Source of the DNA: Actinomadura sp. J1-007
GTDB taxonomy: Bacteria > Actinomycetota > Actinomycetes > Streptosporangiales > Streptosporangiaceae
Direction of reading: 5' to 3'
Length of the DNA: 64,000 nt
NCBI RefSeq assembly: GCF_009793335.1
Contig: NZ_WING01000001.1
Coordinates: 3,224,001-3,288,000 of the forward strand
How positions within the stretch are numbered: position 1 is the stretch's first letter; every line of letters starts with the position of its first letter. Of the stretch, positions 8,122 through 17,369 are shown one piece after another. Under the pieces are notes generated by a model. The model was not told where the DNA came from and did no database searches. It saw nothing but the letters and a program-made list of their open reading frames with translations. The position numbers and the translations under genes were made by a program.

Positions 8122-9641
8122 ATGCCGCGGCAGGAGAAACCCCTCGATCCGTCCGCCGGTCCGGTGGCGGCCTTCGCCCTCGCGCTCCGCACCCTCCGGG
8201 AGAAGGCCGGAAAGCCCACCTATCGCGCGATGGCCGCACGGTGCCACTACAGCTATTCCATTCTCTCCGAGGCCGCGGGCGGCAGGGATTTCCCGACCTG
8301 GCCGGTGACCAGCGCCTATGTCGAGGTCTGCGGCGGGGAGCTGCGGGAATGGCGCGAACGCTGGCGGGAGACCGCCGCCGCATTGGGACGTCCCGACGGC
8401 GACGACAGGGAAAGGCCGCCGCCCGAGAAAGGGCGGGTCGAGACGCCGCCCCGGCCGTCCCTCAGCGCGGACCCGTCCCGGGCGCGCACGCTGCGCGAGC
8501 TGATGGACGAGCTCGACCGGCTGCGCGAACAGGCGGGGCTGAGCCTGCGCCGCCTGGTCGAGCTCTCCCGCCGCGACCCCGAGAACGGGATCCTGGCCCG
8601 CACCACCGTCTCGGAGTACCTGCGCGCCGAACGGCAGCCGCGCCCGCAGGACGTCACGCGCATCGCGCAGCTCTGCGGGGCGACCCACCACGAGCTGCGG
8701 GTCTGGGCCCGCGCCTGCCACCGCGTCCTGGCCCCGAGAGCTCGAACGTCCGGCCGGAGGCGGGCTCGCCGTGGCGCGCCGGGCCGACCGTGGCGCGGCT
8801 GCGGCTCGGCGCGCGGCTGCGCGTCCACCGCGAGGCGAGCGGCATCGCCCGCCACGAGGCCGGGTACCGGATCCGTTCCTCCGACTCCAAGATCAGCCGG
8901 ATGGAGCTCGGCCGGGTCGGTTTCAAGGAGCGCGACATCTCCGACCTGCTCACCCTCTACGGCGTGACCGACCAGGACGAGCGCGCCGCCCTGCTCCGCC
9001 TGGCGGAGGACGCCAACACCCTCGGCTGGTGGGCGCCGTACGCCGAGGCCCTGCCGAGCTCGTTCGAGCCGTACCTCGGGCTGGAGGACGCGGCGTCGCT
9101 CATCCGCGTGTACGAGGCGATGGCCGTGCCGGACCTCCTCCAGACCGAGGAGTACGCCGACGCCGCGGTCCGCCTGCGCGACCCGCGCGCGCCCGAGGAC
9201 CGGGTCCGCCTCCAGGTCGAGCTGCGGATGGCCCGGCAGGAACGCCTCGCCCGTCCGGGCGGTCCCCGCGTCTGGGCCGTCCTGGACGAGGCCGTCCTGC
9301 ACCGCTGGGTCGGCGGCGAGGCGGTGACGCGCCGCCAGATCGAGCACCTGGCCGCGCTCGCCGAACGGCCGGAGACGACGGTCCAGATCCTGCCGCTCAG
9401 CCGTCCCGTCCACGGCGGGCCGAACGGCCGCTTCACCGTGCTGCGCTTCGACCAGGACGAGTTGCCCGACGTGGTCTACATCGAGCAGCTCGCCAGCGCG
9501 GTCCACGTCGAGAAGGCGGGCGACCTCAGCCGCTACCTGCTGGTGCTCGACAGGCTGTGCGTCGCCGCGTCCGCCCCGAGCGACACCGCGCGCGTCCTGC
9601 GCGACTTTCTCAGCCGGCCGGGCGTCCCTTCAGGAGGCTAG
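8122..9641 (+). CDS. Multi-HTH XRE regulator with DUF5753 domain (one-base frameshift)
   Basis: Read as one gene across two frames. The first frame encodes two Cro/C1-like modules, one near residues 10-75 (TYRAMAARCHYSYSILSEA) and one near 125-190 (SLRRLVELSRR and TTVSEYLRAERQPRP). The second frame continues with a third XRE helix-turn-helix (SSDSKISRMELGRVG) and a complete DUF5753 domain, giving about 506 residues. Restoring one C in the run at 8732-8735 joins them smoothly. As printed, the first frame runs on without homology to a stop at 8967, and the second frame could only start at a poorly placed GTG at 8790. DUF5753 regulators usually sit next to a DUF397 partner; none is present here. 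Confidence 0.78.
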
Positions 9642-9647
9642 GCGACC

Positions 9648-9682
9648 GGCGCGGCCGCCTCCACCGAGGAGGCGGCCGCGCC
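9648..9682. terminator. Strong terminator hairpin after the XRE gene
   Basis: A perfect 15-bp stem: 9648-9662 pairs with 9668-9682 around a five-base loop. It starts seven bases after the stop codon. There is no T tract, as is common in actinomycetes. Confidence 0.8.
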
Positions 9683-9965
9683 ACCGCGGAACGCCGAGCC
9701 GTACCCACCAGCCTGGGAGTCGCCCCTACCCTGGCCGCGCAGCGACGCGCTCGTATCAGCCATAACGGTCACGCCCCAGCCACCGCCCTGACCGGCGGCG
9801 CTCCACAAGGACGCCGCACCTTCGGCTGACCGACCTTTCCACTCCCCGGCAGTTGATATACGGCCGCCGGCAACCTTGGCACTTTCCTCCCCTTGCCGGA
9901 GCCCCGCGTCTTCCGCACCATCCGGGAAAGCCAACAACCTTGGCTCCGATCCCGCAGGAGACCCC
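9683..9965. other. Gene-free leader of the S1 protease homologue
   Basis: No credible coding sequence. The decamer CAACCTTGGC occurs twice (near 9869 and 9937) ahead of the ribosome site AGGAGA. Promoter and 5' leader of the next gene presumably lie here. Confidence 0.4.
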
Positions 9966-10670
9966 GTGAGACTCCGCGTAGCCGCGATCGCCACGAGCAT
10001 CGCCGCCCTCCTGATCGGCCTGGCCCCCGCCGCGTCCGCGTCCCCGCCCGCTTCCACGGCCCCGGCCGCGTCCGCGCCGTCGTCCGCGGCCGTGCCGATG
10101 CTGGAGGGCGGCCGCGCGGTCTACGCCCCCGGCGGCGTCCGCTGCGCGCTCGGCTTCAACGTGCGCAAGGCCGACGCCTACTACTTCCTCACCGGGGGCC
10201 GCTGCGCCAAGACCGGCCTGACGATCTACGCCGACTCGGCCCTGACCGTCCCGCTCGGCACCGTGGTGGCGGTCGCCAAGATCTCCACCGCGCTCGTCCG
10301 CTACTTCGACCCCGGGATCGAACGGCCCGGCAGCGTGTACCTGTACCCCGGCTCCCAGGACATCGTGCACGCGGGCTACCCGTCCGTCGGCCAGCGGATC
10401 TGCCGCAGCGGCCCCCTCACCGGCGTGCGCTGCGGCACCGTGACGGCGACCAACCTCACCATCAACTTCCCCGAGGGCACGATCAACGGCGTCGCGAGGA
10501 CGAACATCTGCATCGACCCGCCCGAACTCCCCGGCGCCCCCTACTTCGCCGGCACCATGGCCGTCGGCCTGGAACTGGGCTCCGGCGGCTCGTGCAGCAC
10601 CGGCGGCGGAGCGTCCTACTTCCAACCCGTCCCCGAGATCCTCAACACCTTCGGCCTCACCGTCTACTGA
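9966..10670 (+). CDS. Secreted S1 (chymotrypsin/streptogrisin-like) protease homologue lacking the catalytic triad
   Basis: 234 residues with a Sec signal peptide (about 1-26, ending ASA). The mature part follows the streptogrisin/alpha-lytic layout, including six cysteines (60, 80, 146, 156, 182, 210) in the spacing of the three usual disulfides. All catalytic positions look replaced: the TAGHC histidine site reads LTGGRC with Arg79, the NDYALVRY aspartate site reads ISTALVRY, and the GDSGG serine site reads PELPG with Leu188. I infer a secreted non-proteolytic homologue, perhaps a binder or inhibitor decoy. The GTG start follows an AGGAGA ribosome site. A short convergent terminator follows. 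Confidence 0.8.
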   Translation: MRLRVAAIATSIAALLIGLAPAASASPPASTAPAASAPSSAAVPMLEGGRAVYAPGGVRCALGFNVRKADAYYFLTGGRCAKTGLTIYADSALTVPLGTVVAVAKISTALVRYFDPGIERPGSVYLYPGSQDIVHAGYPSVGQRICRSGPLTGVRCGTVTATNLTINFPEGTINGVARTNICIDPPELPGAPYFAGTMAVGLELGSGGSCSTGGGASYFQPVPEILNTFGLTVY

Positions 10671-10684
10671 CCCCTCCGGACTCC

Positions 10685-10710
10685 CCCGAACGCGCGCGAG
10701 CGCGTTCGGG
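10685..10710. terminator. Bidirectional terminator between convergent genes
   Basis: A perfect 11-bp stem (CCCGAACGCGC at 10685-10695 and its complement at 10700-10710) with a four-base loop. It lies between the stop of the S1 homologue and the stop of the response regulator. Confidence 0.72.
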
Positions 10711-10752
10711 CACCGGGTCGGGGCCGGGGTCGGGAGCGGGGCCGGACGGAGG

Positions 10753-11411
10753 TCAGGTGGCCAGGCCGTTGCGGTAGGCGTAGACGACGGCCTGGACGCG
10801 GTCGCGGAGGTCGAGCTTGGTGAGGATGCGCGAGACGTAGGTCTTGACGGTCTCGTGGCTGATCACCAGGGTCGCGGCGATCTCGCTGTTGGACAGGCCG
10901 TTGGCGATGAGGCGCAGCACCTCCAGCTCGCGGGGGTCAGCGCGGGGTCGTCCGGGGTGCCCTTGGCGGGACGGATCCGGGCCGCGTACCGGCCGACGAG
11001 CTGCCGCGTCACCTCGGGCGCCAGCAGCGCGGCGCCGGTCGCGACGGTGCGGATGCCGTGCAGGAGCTGCGCCGGCGGGGCGTCCTTGAGCAGGAACCCG
11101 CTGGCTCCCGCGCGCAGCGCCTCGTAGACGTACTCGTCGAGGTTGAACGTCGTCACCACGAGCACCTTGACGGGGTCGGCCACCCCCGCGCCCGCCAGGA
11201 GGCGGGTCGCCTCGATGCCGTCGAGCACCGGCATCCGCACGTCCATCACCACCATGTCGGGCTTCAGCCTGCGGGCGAGGTCGACGGCGGCGCGCCCGTC
11301 ACCGCACTCGCCCACCACTTCCAGGTCGGGCTGGGCGTCGATGATCGTGGAGAAGCCGGTGCGGATCAGCGCCTGGTCGTCGCAGACCAGGACCCGTACG
11401 GGCGCGTTCAC
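10753..11411 (-). CDS. NarL/LuxR family response regulator (one-base frameshift)
   Basis: Receiver domain first: CDD at residues 10-12, the phospho-acceptor Asp in VVMDVRMP, Lys in FLLKD. A LuxR-type helix-turn-helix then continues in another frame ([19 protein letters not shown] and [12 protein letters not shown]). The switch lies in the G run at 10932-10936, where one base is missing. Restoring it gives a normal 219-residue protein ending at the TGA at 10753-10755. The GTG start overlaps the histidine kinase stop as GTGA, so the two proteins form a coupled two-component pair. Confidence 0.85.
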
Positions 11412-12573
11412 GACCGGCTCCCCGAGGGGATGCGCGCCCGTACGGCGAACCCGCCGTCCGGCCGTTCCTCCGCGGCGAACTCGCCGCCGAGCGCCTCGAC
11501 CCGCTCGCGGAGCCCGGCGAGCCCCCGCCCGCTCCCGCCGGGGACCCGCTGCGCGAGCCGGGGCCGTCGTTGCCGACCTCCACGGTGATCTCCTTTTCGC
11601 GATGGCGCACCCGGACCGACGTTCGGCTGCCGTGCGCGTACTTGAGGGCGTTGGTCAGAGCCTCCTGGACGACCCGGTAGGCCACGAACTCGGCGCTGCC
11701 GGCCGGTTCCGCGGGCTCGCCGTCCTCGGTGAGCTCCACCGGCTGCCCGGCGCGGCGCGTCTGCTCGACGAGCGTCCTCAGGTCGGTGACGGACGGCGTC
11801 CTGGCGTCGGTCCCGTGGCCGGTGCCGTGGTCGGGGTTGAGCAGGTCGAGCAGGTGCCGCAGGTCGGTGATGGCCCGCCGCCCGGTGTCGGTGACCGCGC
11901 TCAGCGTCTCGTCGAGGCGGTCGGGGGCGGCGGTCAGGTAGCGCGCCGCCTCCGCCTGGACGACCATCGCCGTCACGTGGTGGGTCACGACGTCGTGGAG
12001 CTCGCGGGCGATGCGGGAACGTTCGGCGGCGCGGGACTCCTCGGCGACGCGGCGGCGGCGCTCGGCCTCGGCGGCGCGGGCGGAGCGCAGCCGCACCCCG
12101 ATGCACCACACCGCGACGACCGCCAGGTAGAACGTCACGAACCCTTCCAGCCCCTCGGACGAGCCGAGCCGGTCGAGCGCGACGGCCAGCGGCACGTACG
12201 CCGCCGACAGGAGGACCACGGTGGCGCGCCGGTGGCGTTCCAGATGCAGGCCCGCGCTCACCAGCGCCAGGGCCAGCGCGGAGCCGCCGAACGTGTGGTA
12301 GGCGCGGAGCTGGTCGAGGGCGAAGCCCGCCACGACCAGGACGAGGCTGGCGGCCGGCCACCGCCGGCGGACGGCGAGCGGGAGGCATTCCAGCGCGACG
12401 GCCACGACGGCCAGCGCGTCGAACGGGCGGACCGGCAGGTCGCCGACCTCCGTCCCGTGGCCGTAGAACGGCGGCAGGAGCGACACGGCGGCCAGCCCCA
12501 CCGCGAGCGGGAGGTCCTGGACCGTGGGGTCCCGCCGCCGCCACAGGCCGGCGAGCCTCCGAAGATCGTTCAC
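11408..12573 (-). CDS. DesK/NarX-type sensor histidine kinase (one-base frameshift)
   Basis: About 388 residues after repair. The N-terminal half holds several hydrophobic segments, followed by a coiled-coil-like charged stretch, a HisKA_3 dimerisation box with the phospho-accepting His (RELHDVVTHHV) and an HATPase domain (FVAYRVVQEALTNALKYAHG). The ATPase G2 region (GRGLAGLRERVEALGG) is in another frame. A missing base in the GGGG run at 11540-11543 explains it. The GTG start overlaps the CPBP protease stop and the stop overlaps the regulator start, both as GTGA. It therefore belongs to a three-gene operon. Confidence 0.85.
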
Positions 12574-13403
12574 TGGGCGAGGGTAGTGGTCGCGGCGGAC
12601 CGGACGGGGCGGCGGCGGCCGACCAGGTGGCCCCGCCGGCGGGCCAGCCACATGAACGCGACCGTCAGCGCCACGCCGGCCCCCACCGCGTACAGGCTCG
12701 CCTCCGGGCCGAAGTCGCCGCCGCTGACCAGCGCCGGGCCCGAGGTCGCGCCGTCCAGCAGGCCCTTGGTGTCGCCGTTGCCGGAGACCTCGCTGCCGAA
12801 GATGCCCGCCTGGGCGAAGTTCCAGCCGAAATGCAGGCCGATCGGCACCCACAGGGTGCGGGTGGCGGCGTACGCGGCGGCGAGCATGCCCCCGGCCTCG
12901 AACGCGATGGCGATCGCGCCCCACAGGCTGGCGTGCGGGTTGGCCAGGTGCGACAGGCCGAACACCAGGCCGGTCAGCGAGAGCGCCACCCACGTGCCGA
13001 CGCGTTCCTCGACGATCCGGAACAGGACGCCGCGGAACAGCAGCTCCTCCGTCACCGCGGCGGCGGCCATGAAGCCCACCAGCCCGAGCGCGCCCGCCGC
13101 CGAGCCGTAGCCGTCGACCCGGTAGCCGCCGAGGAAGGCGATGTTCACGATGACGAACAGGAACATCCCGACGCCGATCAGCATCCCCCGCCCCACCGCG
13201 GCGCCGGCGCCCTCCACGGCCACCTCCGCCGGCGCGCGGCGCTCGGTCCGCCGCACCACCCAGGCGTACACGACCGGCGCGAGGACGGCCGCGGCCAGCC
13301 CCAGCACGAAGGTGAGCAACGGGTTCCCGTCCACCGCGGCGACGGCCTGGCCGCCGACGAACGCGACCGCCGCGACGGCCAGGAACTGCTTGAGCAAACG
13401 CAT
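12570..13403 (-). CDS. CPBP (CAAX/Abi) family intramembrane metalloprotease
   Basis: 277 residues with about eight hydrophobic segments. The CPBP motifs are all visible: EELLFRG (motif 1, catalytic Glu pair), FGLSH (motif 2) and the HFGWNF histidine (motif 3). The ATG start follows a GAAGGGG ribosome site. It is the first gene of an operon with a histidine kinase and response regulator, each overlapping by GTGA. The protease could process or be controlled by the sensor, which is inference from linkage. The bacterial function of this family is often unknown. Confidence 0.88.
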   Translation of the reverse strand: MRLLKQFLAVAAVAFVGGQAVAAVDGNPLLTFVLGLAAAVLAPVVYAWVVRRTERRAPAEVAVEGAGAAVGRGMLIGVGMFLFVIVNIAFLGGYRVDGYGSAAGALGLVGFMAAAAVTEELLFRGVLFRIVEERVGTWVALSLTGLVFGLSHLANPHASLWGAIAIAFEAGGMLAAAYAATRTLWVPIGLHFGWNFAQAGIFGSEVSGNGDTKGLLDGATSGPALVSGGDFGPEASLYAVGAGVALTVAFMWLARRRGHLVGRRRPVRSAATTTLAQ

Positions 13404-13559
13404 GACGACCCCTTCGAGAGCCCGCGGTCCGAGCGCCGCGGCCATCTCGAACGCTAGGGATCGGACGGCCCCGCGATCTTCCCCGCGCAGAGGACATTCG
13501 CGGGTAGCTCGCACGGGGGACGGCCCCGCGCGGAAGGCGGCGAAGGCCCGTACGCCACG

Positions 13560-13599
13560 GCGCCGCCCCCCTCTCGCGCGGCGATGAGGGGGGCGGCGC
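13560..13599 (-). terminator. Terminator for the SRPBCC gene
   Basis: A perfect 14-bp GC stem (13560-13573 with 13586-13599) with a 12-base loop, placed 14 bp downstream of the minus-strand gene ending at 13614. Confidence 0.72.
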
Positions 13600-13613
13600 G
13601 GGGCCGTTCGCGG

Positions 13614-14317
13614 TCAGCGGCCGCGGGCCTCGGCGGCGGTCTTCAGCTCGCTCAGCCAGCCCTTGAGGCCCTGGCCGAGGATCTCGGTCGCGAGCGGCAC
13701 GTTGGAGTCGACCTGCTCACCTCGGTGCGTCTCTTCGGTGGACACGAGGACGCCTCCCCTGACCTTGGTGAAGTTCCAGACGTGGACGCCGTCGATGTGC
13801 AGTCCCGTACCGATCGCGGGGCCCGTCCACCGGATGCAGGAGCCGTGCTTGAGCTGCCTGACGGTCGAGGTGATCGTCAGCGTGCCGGCCGGAGTGGTGG
13901 GGGTGGGCGGCGCCATGGTCGTCCACCGGAACGCCGAGCCCTTCCGGAAGCGGCCGTGGTCGAGGCGTTCGATGGTGTCGACGGGGACTGCCAGGCCGGC
14001 CAGCGCTCCACGTCGGTCTGCAACCTCCAGATGGTCTTCAACGGGGCGTTGATCACGGTCTGGGTCCTGTAGCGGACGCGGGCGTTCGGGTCCACGCCTT
14101 CGCCGCGGCAGGTGAGGGACTTGCCGTGACGCGACGCGGCCCCGACGGACGTGGCGGCCTCGGCGGACGTGGCGGCCCCGGCGGAGGTGGCGGCCTCGGC
14201 GGTCTTGGCGGACGCGGTGGCGGCCCCGGCGGGTGCGGCGACGGCGCTCAGGACACCGAGGGCGAGCGGGACGGTCAGCAGGGCGGTGCGGGCGGTGGTG
14301 CTGCGGATCGCGGACAT
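13614..14317 (-). CDS. Secreted SRPBCC/START-like domain protein (one-base frameshift)
   Basis: An N-terminal signal peptide (about residues 1-33, ending AGAA) is followed by an Ala/Ser/Thr-rich linker with repeated AATSAGA-like units, then an SRPBCC polyketide-cyclase-like fold (INAPLKTIWRLQTDVERWPAWQ). The fold continues in the next frame (FRWTGPAIGTGLHIDG and WNFTKVRGG). One missing base in the GGGG run at 13983-13986 accounts for the switch and gives 234 residues. Proteins of this fold bind hydrophobic ligands; export of one is unusual. It shares an AACGCC-ATG start context with the next gene upstream, suggesting co-transcription. Confidence 0.75.
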
Positions 14318-14374
14318 GGCGTTCCCCTTGTCAGTGGATGGTGCGCGTTGCGGGAGTGGCGGTGTGAGCGCGCG

Positions 14375-14737
14375 TCAGCGCACCGGAAGGCGCCGCCGCC
14401 CGGCCCGGTGGATGGCGAAGACGAACGCGGCGGACGCGGCGACGATCAGTCCGACGAACGCGGGGTGGATGTCCTTGGACAGGCTCTCCGCGCCGTCGGG
14501 CCGCACCCGCCAGATGACGAGCGGGACGGCGTACGCGGCGGCCGCGAGCACGGCCGTCCACCGGACCGTCCGGTCGCGGGCGCCGCGGAGCGCGCCGACC
14601 AGCGCGATCACGACCGGGACGACCGCCAGCAGGGCGAACTGTCCGACGACCATGACGGGGACGGCCCAGGCGGAGACGGTCACGGTCCGCGGAACGCGCC
14701 GGTCCGCGCGGACGGGTGTCGTGGAGGTGGTGGTCAT
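14375..14737 (-). CDS. Small multi-pass membrane protein, unknown
   Basis: 120 residues with three hydrophobic segments (about 20-45, 60-75 and 90-108) and a basic C-terminus. No family recognised. The ATG follows GAAGGGAACGCC, nearly the same ribosome-site context as the SRPBCC gene 57 bp downstream, so the two probably form one transcription unit. Membrane plus secreted lipid-binding-type protein may function together at the cell surface, which is only a positional inference. Confidence 0.65.
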   Translation of the reverse strand: MTTTSTTPVRADRRVPRTVTVSAWAVPVMVVGQFALLAVVPVVIALVGALRGARDRTVRWTAVLAAAAYAVPLVIWRVRPDGAESLSKDIHPAFVGLIVAASAAFVFAIHRAGRRRLPVR

Positions 14738-14814
14738 GGCGTTCCCTTCGTCCGTCTGCGCGCCCGGCTCCGGACCGGCCCCGCATTCGCACTTCGCTAG
14801 AGGCTTTGGTGTTC

Positions 14815-14874
14815 GTTAGAAGTTATAACGGCTAGAGCGCGCAGAGGTCAATAGGGTTCGCGATAGCTTCTAAC
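14815..14874. promoter_or_regulatory. AT-rich promoter region with inverted repeat arms
   Basis: GTTAGAAG at 14815-14822 and its complement CTTCTAAC at 14867-14874 flank an AT-rich segment upstream of the small membrane protein gene. This is the most AT-rich sequence nearby and probably contains its promoter. A looping or dimer-of-dimers operator is possible but weakly supported. Confidence 0.35.
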
Positions 14875-14935
14875 TAAACCTTCAGTACCTAGCGCAACGG
14901 GCAAGCCCGGCCGGGCCGCGTCCGGACGGTCCGCG

Positions 14936-16485
14936 TCATGACCGGTGGTCGGCGTGGGTTCGTTCCCTGGCCGGGGTCCTCGGCGGGGCGGCGGTCGTTC
15001 CCGAACGGCGGGACGGGCGCGGGAACAGCGTCACGAGCAGCGCGATCCCGCACACCCCCGCCGCGACGAGCGCGGTCGTGTGCATGGCGCTGAGGAACGC
15101 CGGACCGGCGGCCTTCACGGCCGCGGGATCGCCCGTGGCCAGCGCAGAGGCGAGCGATTCGGAAGCCGTTCGGCGGACGCCCGCCGGGGCGCCGGAGAGA
15201 CGGTCGTGCATCATGCCCGCGTACCGGGACCACAGGATCGAGCCGAGGACCGCGACGCCGAGCGCGCTGCCGAGCTGGCGCAGCGTGTTCAGCAGCGCCG
15301 ACCCCGCCCCGGCCCGTTCGATGGGCACCGAGGCGGAGGCCAGGGTGGTGGCGGGCGCGAGGACGAGCGCGAAGCCGAGTTGCAGAGCGAACGCGTCCGC
15401 GACGAACCAGCCGGGCCCGGTGTGGACGCCCAGCCCGGCGACGCAGGCGAACGCCGCGGTCATGAGGACGATCCCCGCGCTGATCGTCGCCCGCGCTCCG
15501 AACCGTTCCGTCGCGTTCCGGGACAGCGGGCCCCGACCATCAGTCCGACCGACAGGGGGATGAGGAGCAGGCCCGTCTGCAACGGCGAGTAGCCGCGCAG
15601 GATTTGCAGGTAGAACGTCGTGAAGTACAGGTAGCCGAAGACGACGAACGAGCCGACGGTCAGCGCCACCACGGCGGCGGTGAACGAGGCGTGCTTGAAG
15701 AGGCCGACGTCCAGGAGCGGTTCGCGGTGGCGCGCCTCGGCCAGTGCGAGCCCCGCCAGGACGACGATGCCCACGACCGCGGGCAGCCAGGTCCCGAGGT
15801 AGGCCCAGCCGTCGTCGGTCGCGTGGACGACTCCGAACACGAGCAGGCCGATCCCCGCCAGCGACCCGGCGACGGGCATCACGCGCAGTTCCCCGGCGCC
15901 GCTCGCCGGGATCGCGGGAATCCACGCCCAGGTCGCCGCGAGCCCGAGGAGCGCGAGCAGGGCGACGATCTCCAGCACCGAGCCCCACCACATGCCCGCG
16001 CTCAGCAGCGCGCCGCCGAGCAGCGGCCCGAGCGAGATCGACAGGCCGGAGGCGGCGGCCCACGACGCGATGGCCCGCGCGCGCTTCTCCGCCGGGAAGA
16101 TCCGCAGGATGACCGCGAGGGTGGTCGGCATGATCGTGGCGGCGGCCACGCCCATCAGCGCGCGCAGGATGATGATCGCCATGGGCGAGTCGAGGAACCC
16201 GGCCACCGCCGTCGTCACGGCGAACGCCGCCGTTCCCCAGGCGAGAAGGCGCTTGAGGCCGAACCTGTCGCCCGCGTTGCCCGCCACCAGCAGGAAGCCC
16301 GCGAAGGTGAGCGTGTAGGCGTTCAGGAACCACTGCTGCTCGGTGTTGCTCGCGCCGAGGTCGTCCTGCATGGTCGGGAGCGCCACGTTGAGGATCGTGC
16401 TGCCCAGCAGGACCGCCGAGACCGTCAGCGTGAGCGCGAACAGCGCCAGGACCGGCCGCACCGTTGTCTGCCTCGCCTCCGTCAT
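14936..16485 (-). CDS. MFS drug exporter, DHA2 (EmrB/QacA) type (one-base frameshift)
   Basis: About 516 residues and 14 hydrophobic segments once two frames are joined. The DHA2 signatures LGSTILNVALPTMQDDL in helix 1 and GNAGDRFGLKR after helix 2 are present. The printed sequence loses frame in the CCCC run at 15531-15534; adding one base yields a continuous GLMVGGPLSRN motif. It should export hydrophobic drugs or metabolites using the proton gradient. It is divergent from a TetR regulator with a shared operator, the standard design for inducible efflux. Confidence 0.87.
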
Positions 16486-16557
16486 CGCGAACCCTCCCGT
16501 CCGTGAACGGCCGCGCTCGCGTTCCTGGCTCTCTTCCATGCCAAGCCTCTCTATCAG

Positions 16558-16593
16558 TGACCAAGAATAATGCCGTTCAGATATACTTGGTCA
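16558..16593. promoter_or_regulatory. TetR operator overlapping a leaderless promoter
   Basis: TGACCAAG (16558-16565) and CTTGGTCA (16586-16593) form a perfect 8-bp inverted repeat with a 20-bp spacer. The element TATACT (16582-16587) lies seven bases before the regulator GTG, as expected for the -10 box of a leaderless transcript. Repressor binding would block that promoter and the divergent MFS promoter. Confidence 0.65.
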
Positions 16594-17238
16594 GTGACCA
16601 AGAAGCAAGCCGCCGACCGCGCGAAGGTCGGGATCACGCTCGCCCAGGTGGTCGGCGCGGCGTTCGACGTACTGGACAGGGGCGGTGTCGCCAAGCTCTC
16701 CACGCGGGCGATCGCGGCCGAGCTCGGGGTCAGCATGAACACCGTCATGTGGCACATCCGCACCAAGGAACGGCTCCTGGACGCGATGGCCGAGGCCGTC
16801 CTCGGCGAGGTGGACCTCGACGGGCTGCCGGGGAGGTGGGACGACCAGGCGGCCGAGCTGCTGGGACGGCTGCGCCGCGCGATGCTCGGGCACCGCGACG
16901 GCGCCCGGATCGTCGCGGGCACGTTCCCCGCGGAACCGCGGACCCTGGCGTTCACCGACCGCCTGATGACCGCCCTCCTGGAAGGCTGCCCCACCGGCAG
17001 GACGGCCGCGTGGACGGCCTGGAACCTCTTCTACTTCACCCTCGGCCTCGTCCAGGAGGAGCAGGCCGAGCCCACCGGCCAGCGCGACCGCCTGCGCGCG
17101 TACGTGAGCGGGCAGCGGTTCCCCGGGCTGGTCCCGGCGCTGGACGACCTCATGTCCGTCGACTTCGAGGGACGGTTCCGGTTCGGGATCCGGCAGATCC
17201 TGCACGCCGCCTCGACCATGCCGGCACCCGAACGCTGA
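16594..17238 (+). CDS. TetR family regulator (TetR_C-type ligand domain)
   Basis: 214 residues. The helix-turn-helix spans about residues 28-50 (TRAIAAELGVSMNTVMWHI) and the C-terminal part resembles the tetracycline-repressor ligand domain. The GTG start is preceded by no ribosome site but by a -10 element and operator, so the mRNA is probably leaderless. It is divergent from the DHA2 exporter and likely represses both genes until an exporter substrate binds. Confidence 0.9.
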   Translation: MTKKQAADRAKVGITLAQVVGAAFDVLDRGGVAKLSTRAIAAELGVSMNTVMWHIRTKERLLDAMAEAVLGEVDLDGLPGRWDDQAAELLGRLRRAMLGHRDGARIVAGTFPAEPRTLAFTDRLMTALLEGCPTGRTAAWTAWNLFYFTLGLVQEEQAEPTGQRDRLRAYVSGQRFPGLVPALDDLMSVDFEGRFRFGIRQILHAASTMPAPER

Positions 17239-17369
17239 CCATCTGCGATATGTATTTAATAATCGTTCATCCGGCCATATCAATATTGGACACAAATGGC
17301 CCGGGTCTGGTGGGCTGTCCCGCGTTCGAAGTTCGTTGAACGACGAGGACAGGAACGAGGAGCCCGAGC

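Noticed and set aside
11299-13497. 732-codon minus-strand frame
   Set aside because: It reads the kinase frame upstream through the CPBP protease gene and downstream past the frameshift. The real kinase lies between 12573 and 11408.
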